NCBI RefSeq assembly: GCF_020023735.2
Contig: NZ_CP076444.2
Coordinates: forward strand, 759,501 to 823,500
DNA length: 64,000 bases
Origin: Mycoavidus sp. HKI
GTDB taxonomy: Bacteria; Pseudomonadota; Gammaproteobacteria; Burkholderiales; Burkholderiaceae
Direction: 5' to 3'
Both the position numbers and the translations under genes were made by a program. Positions 9,501 to 20,040 of the stretch are shown here, in pieces; position 1 is the stretch's first letter; each line of letters begins with the position of its first letter. Under the pieces are notes generated by a model, which saw only the letters and a program-made list of their open reading frames with translations, was not told the origin of the DNA and ran no database searches.

Positions 9501-10316
9501 TTAATACGATGGCTTATCAAGCCTGATTTCTTGCAAAATAGTGGCGGCGATCTCTTCTATTGATTTATGCGTGGAGGACAGCCACTTAATATTTTCGCGT
9601 CGCATCAGAGCTTGAGCCTCATTGACCTCATAGCGGCAATTTTCAAGGGAAGCGTATTTACTACCAGGGCGCCGTTCATTGCGGATTTCCGCAAGCCGGC
9701 TGGGGTCGATCGACAAACCAAAAATTTTCGACTTATGAGTGAGCAGCGGTGTAGGCAGTTTGCCCCGCTCAAAATCTTCTGGAATTAGCGGATAATTGGC
9801 AGCCTTTACGCCATACTGCATTGCTAAATAGAGCGTGGTCGGTGTTTTGCCGCTGCGTGAGACCCCTACTAAGATAACATCGGCTTCTTTAAGGTTAAGA
9901 TGAGACTGGCCATCGTCATGTGTCAGTGAAAAATTGATCGCTTCAATCCGGTTCTTATAAGCCTCGGTATCTGCTGCTTGATGCCCCCGTCCCATGGCAT
10001 GACTGGACTTCATCTTAAGTTCTTGCTCAAGGGGCTCGATGAAGGTCTGGAACATATCCAACACAAGGGCATTCGAACGCTTCACAATCTCGTTTGACTC
10101 ACTATTGACAAGCGTTGTAAAGACAATCGGCCGGCTGTCACCTAGTTCTGCGGCATGATTGATATCATTGAGCGTGGTATAAGCTTTGTCGAGCGAATCA
10201 ACAAAAGGCACGCGAATCAAGCGGAATTTCAGATCAAATTGTGAAAGAATTGAATGAGCGAAAGTTTCGGCAGTAATGCCGGTTCCATCAGAAACAATAA
10301 AGGCAATAGGTTGCAT
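9501..10316 (-). CDS. ppsR: PEP synthase regulatory protein (DUF299 kinase/pyrophosphorylase)
   Basis: PpsR is the bifunctional ADP-dependent kinase and Pi-dependent pyrophosphorylase that inactivates and reactivates phosphoenolpyruvate synthase by phosphorylating a threonine near its catalytic histidine. The 271-residue protein has the family N-terminus (AFIVSDGTGITAETFAHSIL), the P-loop-like GVSRSGKTPT motif at about residue 150, and the C-terminal NERRPGSKYA and ENCRYEV motifs. It is divergently transcribed from ppsA across a 134-bp gap, the arrangement usual in Burkholderiales. Confidence 0.95.
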   Translation of the reverse strand: MQPIAFIVSDGTGITAETFAHSILSQFDLKFRLIRVPFVDSLDKAYTTLNDINHAAELGDSRPIVFTTLVNSESNEIVKRSNALVLDMFQTFIEPLEQELKMKSSHAMGRGHQAADTEAYKNRIEAINFSLTHDDGQSHLNLKEADVILVGVSRSGKTPTTLYLAMQYGVKAANYPLIPEDFERGKLPTPLLTHKSKIFGLSIDPSRLAEIRNERRPGSKYASLENCRYEVNEAQALMRRENIKWLSSTHKSIEEIAATILQEIRLDKPSY

Positions 10317-10450
10317 GGTGTTGTATCGGTGTCAATATAAAGCACATATAGAGTAGCGGCGCCATAGGCCCCGTTGGGTGATAGCCCAGAGCACGGTAGA
10401 ATAGCGGTTTTTAAGCGTCAATACAGATTTTTTACACTTTAGGGACTGTG

Positions 10451-12838
10451 ATGAATAGGGCAGTGGACAGCAACGCTTACGTAGTGCCGTTTGAGCAACT
10501 GCGAATGACGGACGTTGAGATCGTCGGCGGTAAAAATGCATCGCTTGGTGAAATGATTAGCCAGCTTACCCGCGCTAGCGTGAGTGTGCCGGCTGGCTTT
10601 GCGACAACGGCACAGGCATTTCGTGATTTTCTGCAACTCAATCATTTGAGCGCGCGAATCGCGCAGCGGTTGCAAGATTTAGACATTGAAGATGTCAAGG
10701 CGTTAGCCGTTGCTGGCAGCGAAATTCGCCAATGGATTATTGACGCGCCGTTGCCGCCAAGGTTAGTCGCTGAGATTCGAGCGCATTTTGAGCTCTTGCA
10801 AAAAGACGCAGCTGAACTATCGTTTGCCGTGCGCTCATCAGCAACCGCTGAAGATTTGCCTGATGCCTCATTTGCCGGCCAGCAGGAAAGCTACCTTAAT
10901 GTGGTTGGCATTGACCAAATCCTAGACCGCGTCAAACACGTCTTTGCTTCGCTCTACAATGACCGCGCGATTTCATACCGGGTTCATAAGGGCTTTACGC
11001 ACGCAGAGGTTGCATTATCGGTAGGGGTGCAGCGCATGGTGCGCTCAGATGTGGGCGCGGCTGGCGTGATGTTTACGCTAGATACGGAATCCGGCTTTAA
11101 GGGCGTGGTATTTATTACCTCGAGCTATGGCTTAGGAGAAACCGTCGTACAAGGTGCGGTCAACCCTGACGAATTTTATGTTTTTAAGCCAACGCTGGCA
11201 AGCGGTCATTACCCGATCATCCGCCGTTCGCTGGGCTCAAAATTAGTCAAAATGGAATTTGCTCCACCAGATGATGTGGAGCGAGTCAAAACGGTTGACG
11301 TGGAAAGCGCGCAACGCAACTGCTATTCGATTACCGATGAAGATGTGATCCAGCTCGCCAAATACGCCGTGATCATCGAGCAGCACTATGGCCGCCCAAT
11401 GGATATTGAATGGGGTAAGGATGGTCGCGATGGCAAGCTTTATATCTTGCAAGCGCGGCCTGAAACGGTCAAAAGTCAAGCCAGCGGCAAACTTGAGCAG
11501 CGCTTTAAGCTTAAAAATATTGCCCCGGTACTGGCCACGGGCCGAGCCATTGGCCAAAAAATTGGCGCGGGTCCAGTCCGCGTGATTCGTGATGTGAGCG
11601 AGATTGAGCGCGTGCAGCCTGGCGATGTGCTGGTCGCTGATATGACGGACCCGAATTGGGAGCCAGTCATGAAGCGTGCTGCTGCCATCGTCACTAACCG
11701 GGGTGGCCGCACTTGCCATGCGGCCATCATCGCGCGCGAGTTGGGTGTACCTGCCGTTGTCGGTTGTGGTGAAGTGACCGACCTATTACGAGAAGGCGCA
11801 CTTGTTACCGTTTCATGTGCGGAAGGTGACGAAGGCAAAATCTATGATGGCTTGCTTGAAATGGAAGTGACCGAGATTGAACGCGGTGATTTGCCTGCCT
11901 TGCCAGTTAAGATCATGATGAACGTCGGCAGCCCACAGCTGGCCTTTGATTTTTGTCAGCTGCCTAATGCTGGCGTGGGTTTGGCGCGGCTCGAATTCAT
12001 TATTAATAATAATATTGGGGTGCATCCTAAAGCCGTGCTTGACTATCCAGAGGTTGGCCCGGATCTCAAAAAAGCGGTTGAGAGCATTGCCCGCGGCCAT
12101 GCCTCGCCACGCGCATTTTATGTCGATAAATTGACCGAAGGGATTGCCACGATTGCCGCTGCATTTTATCCAAAGCCCGTGATCGTGCGGCTGTCTGACT
12201 TTAAGTCAAATGAATATAAAAAGTTGATCGGCGGTTCGCGCTATGAGCCCGATGAAGAAAACCCAATGTTAGGGTTTCGTGGCGCGGCGCGCTATATTTC
12301 CGAGGATTTTGCGCCTGCGTTTGAGATGGAATGCATTGCGCTCAAACGGGTGCGTGAAGAGATGGGGCTGACCAATGTTGAGGTCATGGTGCCATTTGTG
12401 CGTACGCTGGCGCAAGCCGAGCGAGTGGTGGCGCTATTGGAGAAATTTGGTTTAAAACGCGGCGAGCATGGTCTGCGCTTGATTATGATGTGTGAAGTCC
12501 CATCCAATGCGATTCTTGCCGCTGAATTTTTGCAGTATTTTGATGGTTTTTCAATTGGCTCAAACGACTTGACCCAACTCACGCTTGGACTTGATCGAGA
12601 TTCTGGCATGCCCTTGCTAGCGCAAGATTTCGATGAGCGCGACTTGGCGCTACGTTTCTTGTTAAGCCGCGTGATTGACGAGTGCAAACGCCAAAACAAA
12701 TATGTGGGTATTTGCGGGCAAGGACCCTCCGATCATTTGGACTTTGCGCAGTGGCTCACAGAAGCCGGAATTATGTCAATGTCGCTCAATCCGGACACAA
12801 TCATTGATACTTGGCGCACGCTTGCAAAAATGAGTTAA
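10451..12838 (+). CDS. ppsA: Phosphoenolpyruvate synthase
   Basis: PpsA converts pyruvate and ATP to phosphoenolpyruvate, AMP and phosphate, the entry to gluconeogenesis. I prefer the ATG at 10451 to the GTG one codon earlier because the AGGGA ribosome site (10441-10445) is then 5 bp away. The 795-residue protein has the N-terminal ATP-binding domain ([31 protein letters not shown]), the central phosphohistidine domain ([18 protein letters not shown]) and the C-terminal PEP/pyruvate barrel ([24 protein letters not shown] with the catalytic cysteine). The threonine preceding CH is the expected target of PpsR. Confidence 0.97.
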   Translation: MNRAVDSNAYVVPFEQLRMTDVEIVGGKNASLGEMISQLTRASVSVPAGFATTAQAFRDFLQLNHLSARIAQRLQDLDIEDVKALAVAGSEIRQWIIDAPLPPRLVAEIRAHFELLQKDAAELSFAVRSSATAEDLPDASFAGQQESYLNVVGIDQILDRVKHVFASLYNDRAISYRVHKGFTHAEVALSVGVQRMVRSDVGAAGVMFTLDTESGFKGVVFITSSYGLGETVVQGAVNPDEFYVFKPTLASGHYPIIRRSLGSKLVKMEFAPPDDVERVKTVDVESAQRNCYSITDEDVIQLAKYAVIIEQHYGRPMDIEWGKDGRDGKLYILQARPETVKSQASGKLEQRFKLKNIAPVLATGRAIGQKIGAGPVRVIRDVSEIERVQPGDVLVADMTDPNWEPVMKRAAAIVTNRGGRTCHAAIIARELGVPAVVGCGEVTDLLREGALVTVSCAEGDEGKIYDGLLEMEVTEIERGDLPALPVKIMMNVGSPQLAFDFCQLPNAGVGLARLEFIINNNIGVHPKAVLDYPEVGPDLKKAVESIARGHASPRAFYVDKLTEGIATIAAAFYPKPVIVRLSDFKSNEYKKLIGGSRYEPDEENPMLGFRGAARYISEDFAPAFEMECIALKRVREEMGLTNVEVMVPFVRTLAQAERVVALLEKFGLKRGEHGLRLIMMCEVPSNAILAAEFLQYFDGFSIGSNDLTQLTLGLDRDSGMPLLAQDFDERDLALRFLLSRVIDECKRQNKYVGICGQGPSDHLDFAQWLTEAGIMSMSLNPDTIIDTWRTLAKMS

Positions 12839-12897
12839 AGTGTTCTAGTCGAGGCACTTTCGTGGCCTCAACTGACACCTAATATTCAGGAGTATTT

Positions 12898-13323
12898 ATG
12901 ATAGAAACAGGCCTCTTCTGGTGGGTTCTGGCCGGAGGGCTCGTGATTGCCGAGTTGCTAAGCGGCACCTTTTATTTATTAATGATCGCACTGGGCTGCG
13001 TGGCCGGCGGAGTGGTTACGCTTTTTGGGCTCTCCGTGAGCTTACAGTTGGTCGTTGCCGCCGCAATTGCACTCAGTGCGTTGATACTGTTGCGCCGTTC
13101 ACGTGTTGACTTAGCTAAGGGGCGCCATGCTAATCCGAATAACAACCTTGATTTAGGTGCATTATTGCAGATTGATGCTTGGCAAGGACGCCGCGCGCGT
13201 GCCCTTTATCGCGGCGCGCAGTGGGATGTTGAACTGCTTGCTGGCGAAGATATAGATGGCCAATGGTATGAAATTAAAGAGATGCGCGGCAATCTTTTGG
13301 TTGTTGCAGCCAAGCGCAGTTAA
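12898..13323 (+). CDS. NfeD-family membrane protein
   Basis: This is a 141-residue short NfeD protein. It has two or three hydrophobic segments (WWVLAGGLVIAELLSG, FYLLMIALGCVAGGVVTLFG and LQLVVAAAIALSALILL), then an OB-fold domain (residues 75-140) ending in GQWYEIKEMRGNLLVVAAK. NfeD proteins pair with stomatin-like SPFH proteins in membrane microdomains, and the SPFH partner is the next gene. A ribosome site (CAGGAG) precedes the ATG by a normal distance. Confidence 0.88.
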   Translation: MIETGLFWWVLAGGLVIAELLSGTFYLLMIALGCVAGGVVTLFGLSVSLQLVVAAAIALSALILLRRSRVDLAKGRHANPNNNLDLGALLQIDAWQGRRARALYRGAQWDVELLAGEDIDGQWYEIKEMRGNLLVVAAKRS

Positions 13324-13363
13324 TCAATGACGGGCTAAAAACGGCTCACTCATAAGGAAAATT

Positions 13364-14284
13364 ATGTTAGTAGATACAAGTCTTATTGCGTTGATTATAT
13401 TTATCGTCGCCGTTGTCATTGCGGCGCAAGCCGTGAAGATTGTGCCTCAGCAACATGCTTGGGTGCTTGAGCGGCTTGGCCGTTATCATGCAACGCTGAC
13501 GCCGGGCGCGAATATTGTGTTGCCCTTTATCGACCGCGTTGCATATCGGCATATTTTGAAAGAAATCCCGCTCGATGTGCCTAGCCAAATTTGCATCACG
13601 CGCGACAACACGCAATTGCAAGTGGATGGCGTTCTATACTTTCAAGTGACTGACCCGATGAAAGCCTCCTATGGCTCAAGCAACTATATCGTTGCTATCA
13701 CTCAGCTCGCGCAAACCACCTTGCGCTCGGTCATCGGCAGGCTTGAGCTCGACAAAACCTTTGAAGAGCGTGCCTTGATCAACCACGGCATTGTTGAGGC
13801 GCTAGATGAGGCAGCAGCAAACTGGGGCGTTAAAGTACTGCGTTATGAAATCAAAGATCTCACCCCTCCTAAAGAGATCTTACATGCAATGCAATCACAA
13901 ATTACCGCCGAGCGTGAAAAGCGTGCATTGATTGCAGCTTCCGAGGGTAAGCGGCAAGAGCAAATTAACTTAGCCACGGGTGCACGCGAAGCGGCAATTC
14001 AAAAATCAGAAGGTGAAAGACAAGCGGCGATTAACCAGTCACAAGGGCAAGCATCAGCCATTCTTGCCGTAGCCGAAGCCAATGCGCAAGCGATTGCAAA
14101 AATTGGACAATCGATTCAATCGTCTGGCGGTATGGAGGCGGTTAATCTTAAAGTGGCGGAGCAATATGTGAATGCGTTTAGTAATCTTGCTAAGTCGGGT
14201 AACACACTCATCGTGCCAGCTAATTTAAGTGAAGTGAGCTCGATGATTGGGACGGCGTTATCGATTATTAAGCAGGGCAAGTAA
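13364..14284 (+). CDS. SPFH/band 7 domain protein (stomatin/paraslipin-like)
   Basis: The 306-residue protein has one N-terminal membrane anchor (SLIALIIFIVAVVIAAQAV) and a complete band-7 domain, with diagnostic segments VPQQHAWVLERLGRYHATL, VLYFQVTDPMKASYG and TLRSVIGRLELD. A glutamine/alanine-rich coiled coil (about residues 185-250) typical of the QmcA/paraslipin group follows. It forms an operon with the NfeD gene 40 bp upstream. A role in membrane-domain organisation or as a scaffold for membrane proteases is family knowledge, not visible here. Confidence 0.9.
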   Translation: MLVDTSLIALIIFIVAVVIAAQAVKIVPQQHAWVLERLGRYHATLTPGANIVLPFIDRVAYRHILKEIPLDVPSQICITRDNTQLQVDGVLYFQVTDPMKASYGSSNYIVAITQLAQTTLRSVIGRLELDKTFEERALINHGIVEALDEAAANWGVKVLRYEIKDLTPPKEILHAMQSQITAEREKRALIAASEGKRQEQINLATGAREAAIQKSEGERQAAINQSQGQASAILAVAEANAQAIAKIGQSIQSSGGMEAVNLKVAEQYVNAFSNLAKSGNTLIVPANLSEVSSMIGTALSIIKQGK

Positions 14285-14492
14285 TCTCAGATTTATAGTA
14301 GATATTTAGTAAAAACTAAATAGATGTTAGATCATTGTAAGTCTGACATAGACACACTATCCTAGCGTAAAAGTGCTAGATGGAGTGCCTATAAATTTGT
14401 TTGCTTACACTATGGTATTTGCTTTTATAGCAGTTTTTTAGAATAATTACTCCTGTTCAAACGGAGTAAAAATTAAGACTGACGGGGAAAAC
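14285..14492 (+). promoter_or_regulatory. Leader of lipoprotein paralog 1, related to the leader of paralog 2
   Basis: This 208-bp AT-rich leader shares several short blocks in the same order with the region at 16263-16468 before the second lipoprotein (TTTATAGATA/TTTATAGTAG, an ATGATTGTAAATCTG/ATCATTGTAAGTCTG block, and a GGGGAAA-x-ATGAAGAAA start context). Both are followed by a Met-Lys-Lys lipoprotein start. This suggests that the duplication included the promoter; no exact promoter boxes are assigned. Confidence 0.4.
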
Positions 14493-15659
14493 ATGAAGAA
14501 ATTAGTTTTGATAAGCCTACTGGCGATGGGAAGCGGGGTTGCGGGTTGCTGTGGCGATGGTAGTGGCGATCATGCTGGGCACTCTAATGCGTTGAATACT
14601 GCAGGCGTTGCGTCTACTGGTAGTGGAGTTCATGCTGGACATTCTAGTGCATTGAGCACTGCAGGCGTTCCTTCTATTGCTAGTGAGGATGAAGGAAGGT
14701 GGGTTTGGAAGGAGCAACATCATACAGAGCAGCAGATGCTTCGCTCCAAAGGTGGCTTTGCTGTGTTAAGTTTTAAATTGCCTAAATCAGAAAATCTCCC
14801 ATATTTCGAGATCTCTTTGATTCAGTCTGGAGCTAATGAATATAAAATTAGCACAACGGATAAGGATAGCTATGGAAAACTGCGCTCCCTTAAGTTGAAA
14901 GTCGCGGCTCCGACAGAAGAACTGCGAGCAAGCTTACCTCGATTGGAAGGACTTCGCGTAGGGCAAAAAAAAGAGTTAGAAGAAATTCGAAAAATTCTAA
15001 AGAGCAGCATAGAATATGTTTGGACTGGTGAAGAGGGGCAAGAGTGTAAGTCTGACGATCAAGAGGTGAAGGAGAAGCTTTTAAATAAGCATGGCCCAGG
15101 AGATGAGTTTTTACAGCATTATCAAGGAGGTGACAGACCACATTGGATTGTTATTAGAAAAGCAGAATTTGTAGGTAAATATGGCTGGCAGATAACGGAG
15201 CAGATAGAACATAGTGATGCTCATCACTCCTCTGAGTCTGTCGATGAGGATCGTAGAGATGAGGTCGCGGATACTTATTATTCCACTCTACCTGCAAGCA
15301 GTACTACGGGGTCACCAGCTTCGTTATCATCATCCTGGGATATGGCAGGGAACAGCGACGCTCTCGATCAACACCATACGGATGAAGCCAAGGGTGCATT
15401 ATCAAGTGGGTATGAGCAAATACAAACACAAACAGATTCAGTCGTGAGTGAGACGGGCTCGACTAAAGGGCAAATCAGCACTACTACCCATACAACGACG
15501 ACTAGTACGGTTCGAAGCCAACACGGGGCACATATGACGCGTACCGTCGCGAGCGGAGTTCACAGTGAACAACGAGAAGTGTCTGGCGAACAGGCATCAC
15601 CTTCTCAAGTGCGCTCGATCAAGAACAAGAGCAAACAAACTGATAAAAATAAGTCATAA
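14493..15659 (+). CDS. Putative lipoprotein, paralog 1 (unknown function)
   Basis: No known domain is recognised in this 388-residue protein. It begins with a lipoprotein signal (MKKLVLISLLAMGSGVAGCC) whose lipobox is VAGC. A near-perfect internal repeat follows (HAGHSNALNTAGV / HAGHSSALSTAGV, residues about 27-60). Residues about 85-190 form a folded domain with the FKLP motif (AVLSFKLPKSENLPYFEI) shared with the lipoprotein at 16469. The last 150 residues are low-complexity, rich in Ser, Thr, His and Gln (SSSWDMAGNSD, TTTHTTTTSTV), and end lysine-rich. A good GGGGAAA ribosome site precedes the ATG. The cysteine is followed by Cys-Gly-Asp; the Asp at +3 leaves sorting ambiguous. Confidence 0.75.
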   Translation: MKKLVLISLLAMGSGVAGCCGDGSGDHAGHSNALNTAGVASTGSGVHAGHSSALSTAGVPSIASEDEGRWVWKEQHHTEQQMLRSKGGFAVLSFKLPKSENLPYFEISLIQSGANEYKISTTDKDSYGKLRSLKLKVAAPTEELRASLPRLEGLRVGQKKELEEIRKILKSSIEYVWTGEEGQECKSDDQEVKEKLLNKHGPGDEFLQHYQGGDRPHWIVIRKAEFVGKYGWQITEQIEHSDAHHSSESVDEDRRDEVADTYYSTLPASSTTGSPASLSSSWDMAGNSDALDQHHTDEAKGALSSGYEQIQTQTDSVVSETGSTKGQISTTTHTTTTSTVRSQHGAHMTRTVASGVHSEQREVSGEQASPSQVRSIKNKSKQTDKNKS

Positions 15660-15761
15660 AACATAAAAGCTAAGAATAAAGCAAAAATAAAGGCTAAAAA
15701 GCAATATAGAGTAAAAGGCGGGAAGAGCAATATTGCCACCGCTTAATTGTAGCTGTATCTA

Positions 15762-15801
15762 CTTGAGATTGCCGAGAAAACGGCAATCTCAAGCTTTATT
15801 T
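15762..15801 (+). terminator. Rho-independent-type terminator of lipoprotein paralog 1
   Basis: A perfect 13-bp inverted repeat (CTTGAGATTGCCG / CGGCAATCTCAAG, loop AGAAAA) is followed by CTTTATTTT. The equivalent hairpin behind the second paralog (17081-17124) has the same shape with changed but still paired bases. Confidence 0.75.
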
Positions 15802-15967
15802 TGGGATCCACCGCAAGCCGGCTGAGGCCCATAACACCTTGTCCACAAACGCCCTGCCTTATAAGATTGACTAGCCTTAATTGGTTCCGGTCTAATTTAA
15901 TTTCCCCGAAGGAAATTGGCCTTATATCTTTGACCCCACAACATACTTAATTTAGAGCCAGTGTTTC

Positions 15968-16201
15968 TCAGATTAAATTTTCACTAGGGCAAGTAATGCC
16001 ATACCTGCTCAGCAAGCGCGTATTCATAGAATCTAAACCCTGGGCATCTTGAATAGACATGTTGGTTAAGGTCAGTTCATTCTGATATGAGTTCCAATAT
16101 AAACTCACCTTCCAGCCGTTGCTTCCTAAGCTCGTCGAGTTGATCTTGCAACTGCCATCCTTGCAGTGCCCGAAGCTGGTTACAAAGATTGGAGAGACGA
16201 T
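15968..16201 (-). pseudogene. 3' remnant of a WD40-effector-like protein
   Basis: The minus strand is open from after a stop at 16202-16204 down to the TGA at 15968-15970, with no start codon that makes sense. Its residues GWKVSLYWNSYQNELTLTN and SIQDAQGLDSMNTRLLSRYG match the extreme C-terminus of the island WD40 protein (46798-49419), where the order is ASLSWSSMRVKLTLTDANIQ, then DARGLSQMNKQLLQQRG. The remaining 5' part of the ancestral gene is not found here. It lies between the two lipoprotein paralogs, suggesting insertion or rearrangement. The surrounding 15802-16468 region has no other recognisable gene. Confidence 0.65.
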
Positions 16202-16468
16202 TCAATTGTGAGTACGATGATTTGACGGCGTGATCACTCGTTAATCAAGGGGAGTGGTGTCAGTTTATAGATAATTATTTGGAACAACTTAAGACGACAA
16301 AGCTATTAAATGATTGTAAATCTGGTGTGGATGCCAGGCTAAATTCTAGAAAAAATGAAGGAAAAATATTTTTTTCCAATTTATTAGAAATATGATATTT
16401 TTCTTTTTTAAAAAGATTTTTTGAGTAATTGTCTCTGGCCAAAATAGGCCTAATTTTACGGGGGAAAT

Positions 16469-17044
16469 ATGAAGAAAATGGTACTAATAAGTTTGCTGGT
16501 TACGGGAGGTTGGATCGCGGGCTGTGGTTGTGATGACTCTATCCGCTTGAACTCTGCGTCAGAGGCAGAATTGGGTTGTCCTGAAGGTTATGAATTTTGG
16601 ACTAAGGCAGAGGGTTCTGAGCAAGAGCTTTTTTCTGACGATGGCGCGGCTCGGTTGACTTTTAAATTGCCTAACTCAGACGTATCAAATCTCCAAATCT
16701 GTTTGGGTCGACCGCAAGACTACCAATATGAACTTAGGACAATGGGTGATTACGATAAAGTAATCGAGCCTCAATTGGCCTTTTATTTTCCCATGACCGA
16801 TTTGGAAGTAGTTATACCTAAATTGAAGGAGCTTGGGCCGCAGTTCGTCGAGGCTGATGTGAAGAAAGTTCTGAACGCTAGTGCAAAATATTTTTTTGCT
16901 AATGCAGTTCCTGGGAGTAAACGGAAATATAGTGATATAAAATGGTTGAAACAGGCAGAAAATGAGCTTGACTCATATTGGGGCGTAACCAGAAGAGCAA
17001 AACAAGTCGGTATATATGGCTTCGAGATAGGTCACTATGAGTAA
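16469..17044 (+). CDS. Putative lipoprotein, paralog 2 (unknown function)
   Basis: The 191-residue protein starts MKKMVLISLLVTGGWIAGCG, a lipoprotein signal with lipobox IAGC, and is clearly paralogous to the product of 14493-15659. The shared domain includes ARLTFKLPNSD versus AVLSFKLPKSE, and VIPKLKELGPQ versus SLPRLEGLRVG. It lacks both the HAGHS repeat and the low-complexity tail of paralog 1, so it is essentially the folded domain alone. No family is recognised. Ribosome site GGGGGAAAT. It is followed by a hairpin terminator. Confidence 0.75.
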   Translation: MKKMVLISLLVTGGWIAGCGCDDSIRLNSASEAELGCPEGYEFWTKAEGSEQELFSDDGAARLTFKLPNSDVSNLQICLGRPQDYQYELRTMGDYDKVIEPQLAFYFPMTDLEVVIPKLKELGPQFVEADVKKVLNASAKYFFANAVPGSKRKYSDIKWLKQAENELDSYWGVTRRAKQVGIYGFEIGHYE

Positions 17045-17080
17045 GAATTTTAGCTAGTTTTTAATCACAACGACTATCTA

Positions 17081-17124
17081 CTTTAAGGTTGCCATCAATT
17101 CCATATTGGCAACCTTAAAGTTTT
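17081..17124 (+). terminator. Rho-independent-type terminator of lipoprotein paralog 2
   Basis: A 14-bp inverted repeat (CTTTAAGGTTGCCA / TGGCAACCTTAAAG) is separated by 12 nt and followed by TTTT. It corresponds in position and arm sequence to the terminator of paralog 1. Confidence 0.75.
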
Positions 17125-17195
17125 CGCAACGCAGTCAAATAAATTTTTGATGAAGGGGGTATGCGTAGTCTAGTATTTATTTTTCCTTAGGAAAG

Positions 17196-17642
17196 TCATA
17201 CACCACTACGCATCAACCGAGCCTTCTCCCGCTCCCAATCCCGCTGCTTCTCAGTCTCCCGCTTATCATGCTCCTTCTTACCTTTAGCCAAACCAATTTC
17301 ACATTTAACCCGTCCCTTCGTATAATGCAAATCTAACGGCACAAGCGTATAGCCACGCTGCTCAACTTTACCGATGAGGCGTTTGATTTGTGTGGCATGC
17401 ATCAGCAGTTTACGGGTGCGCACCGGATCTGGCCGGATATGGGTCGAGGCGCTTAAGAGTGGGCTAATATGCGCGCCGATTAGAAATAACTCAGCATTGC
17501 GGATGACGACATAGCCTTCTCTAATCTGTGAGCGGCCAGCGCGAATAGCCTTAACCTCCCACCCTTCGAGTACGAGGCCGGCTTCGTAGCGATCTTCAAT
17601 AAAGTAATCGAAGAGTGCTTTTTTATTGTTACTAATACTCAT
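17196..17642 (-). CDS. smpB: SsrA-binding protein SmpB
   Basis: SmpB binds tmRNA and is required for rescue of stalled ribosomes by trans-translation. The 148-residue protein shows the complete family: [60 protein letters not shown], and the basic tail ([21 protein letters not shown]) that mimics an anticodon stem. It is divergent from ratA, the conserved smpB-ratA-rnfH neighbourhood. The tmRNA gene is not in the window. Confidence 0.97.
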   Translation of the reverse strand: MSISNNKKALFDYFIEDRYEAGLVLEGWEVKAIRAGRSQIREGYVVIRNAELFLIGAHISPLLSASTHIRPDPVRTRKLLMHATQIKRLIGKVEQRGYTLVPLDLHYTKGRVKCEIGLAKGKKEHDKRETEKQRDWEREKARLMRSGV

Positions 17643-17747
17643 GATGAGAGAGAACGTATACTTCGGCTAAAATAATCATTCTAACAAAGCCGCTTGCCTT
17701 ATGCTGTCGATTTTGCGCAAACTGCGCATCCTTTTTACCTAAACCTT

Positions 17748-18182
17748 ATGCCGGATGTTCAAAAAACCGTTTTGGTCCGCTACGCGGCCGAACAAATGTT
17801 CGATCTTGTCAACGATGTTGCCGATTATCCAAATTTCCTACCATGGTGTGGAGGGGTTGAGATTTTTGAACAAAACCCCACCGAGATGAAAGCCAAGATT
17901 GATATTACATTCAAAGGGATCAAGCTACATTTTACAACCCGTAATACCCAACAGCGGCCAAACCGCATCGATATGGTATTTGCGGATGGTCCGTTTAAAA
18001 AATTCACTGGCTACTGGTGCTTTACGCCGTTACGTGCTGACGCGTGTAAGGTCGAATTTTCATTGCACTATGAATTTGCAAGTATGATCTTAGGTAAACT
18101 CATAGGACCCGTGTTCCATCATATTGCGAACACTTTTGTTGAATCTTTTGTGAAGCGCGCACAAACCAAATATGCTTGCTAA
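17748..18182 (+). CDS. ratA: RatA-family START-domain protein (Coq10-like)
   Basis: The protein is a 144-residue polyketide-cyclase/START-fold protein of the RatA/Coq10 group. I set the start at ATG 17748 (MPDVQKTVLVRYAAEQMF) rather than the upstream TTG at 17694, matching family length. The motifs VNDVADYPNFLPWCGG and WCFTPLRADACKVEFSLHYEF are typical. RatA of E. coli was described as a toxin blocking 70S assembly, whereas the mitochondrial homolog Coq10 binds ubiquinone; which applies here is open. It overlaps rnfH by 11 bp. Confidence 0.9.
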   Translation: MPDVQKTVLVRYAAEQMFDLVNDVADYPNFLPWCGGVEIFEQNPTEMKAKIDITFKGIKLHFTTRNTQQRPNRIDMVFADGPFKKFTGYWCFTPLRADACKVEFSLHYEFASMILGKLIGPVFHHIANTFVESFVKRAQTKYAC

Positions 18183-18489
18183 GATTGAAATCGAAGTTTG
18201 TTATGCTTTGCCGGAGCGGCAAACAGTGCTGAAAATGACACTGCCAGCAGACGCGACAGTGCATCAAGCCATTATTGCATCGGGTATTTTGCAACTCTAT
18301 CCAGAGCTTGATTTAGCAACGCAGGCGGTGGGGATATGGGGCAAACTTAAATCATTAGAGACCGCCTTAGCGGCAGATGATCGAGTTGAAATTTACCGGC
18401 CTTTAAAAGTAGACCCCAAGCTTGCGCGGCAACGGCGTGTGGAAAAAGGGCGCATGGGACGGCCTGAGGGTCGTAGATGGCACGCATAA
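18172..18489 (+). CDS. RnfH family protein (RatB, ubiquitin-like fold)
   Basis: A 105-residue UPF0125 protein with a beta-grasp fold. It begins MLAKIEIEVCYALPERQ, contains YPELDLATQAVGIWGKL and DRVEIYRPLKVDPK, and ends in an arginine-rich tail. The gene regularly follows ratA, as here, with overlapping reading frames. Its biochemical role is not established. Confidence 0.9.
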   Translation: MLAKIEIEVCYALPERQTVLKMTLPADATVHQAIIASGILQLYPELDLATQAVGIWGKLKSLETALAADDRVEIYRPLKVDPKLARQRRVEKGRMGRPEGRRWHA

Positions 18490-18547
18490 ATCAGAAAAAT
18501 ATTAAGTCAATGCCTGGCAGGCGCTAGGTTAGCACTGAAGAATCGCG

Positions 18548-20040
<1,493 letters not shown>

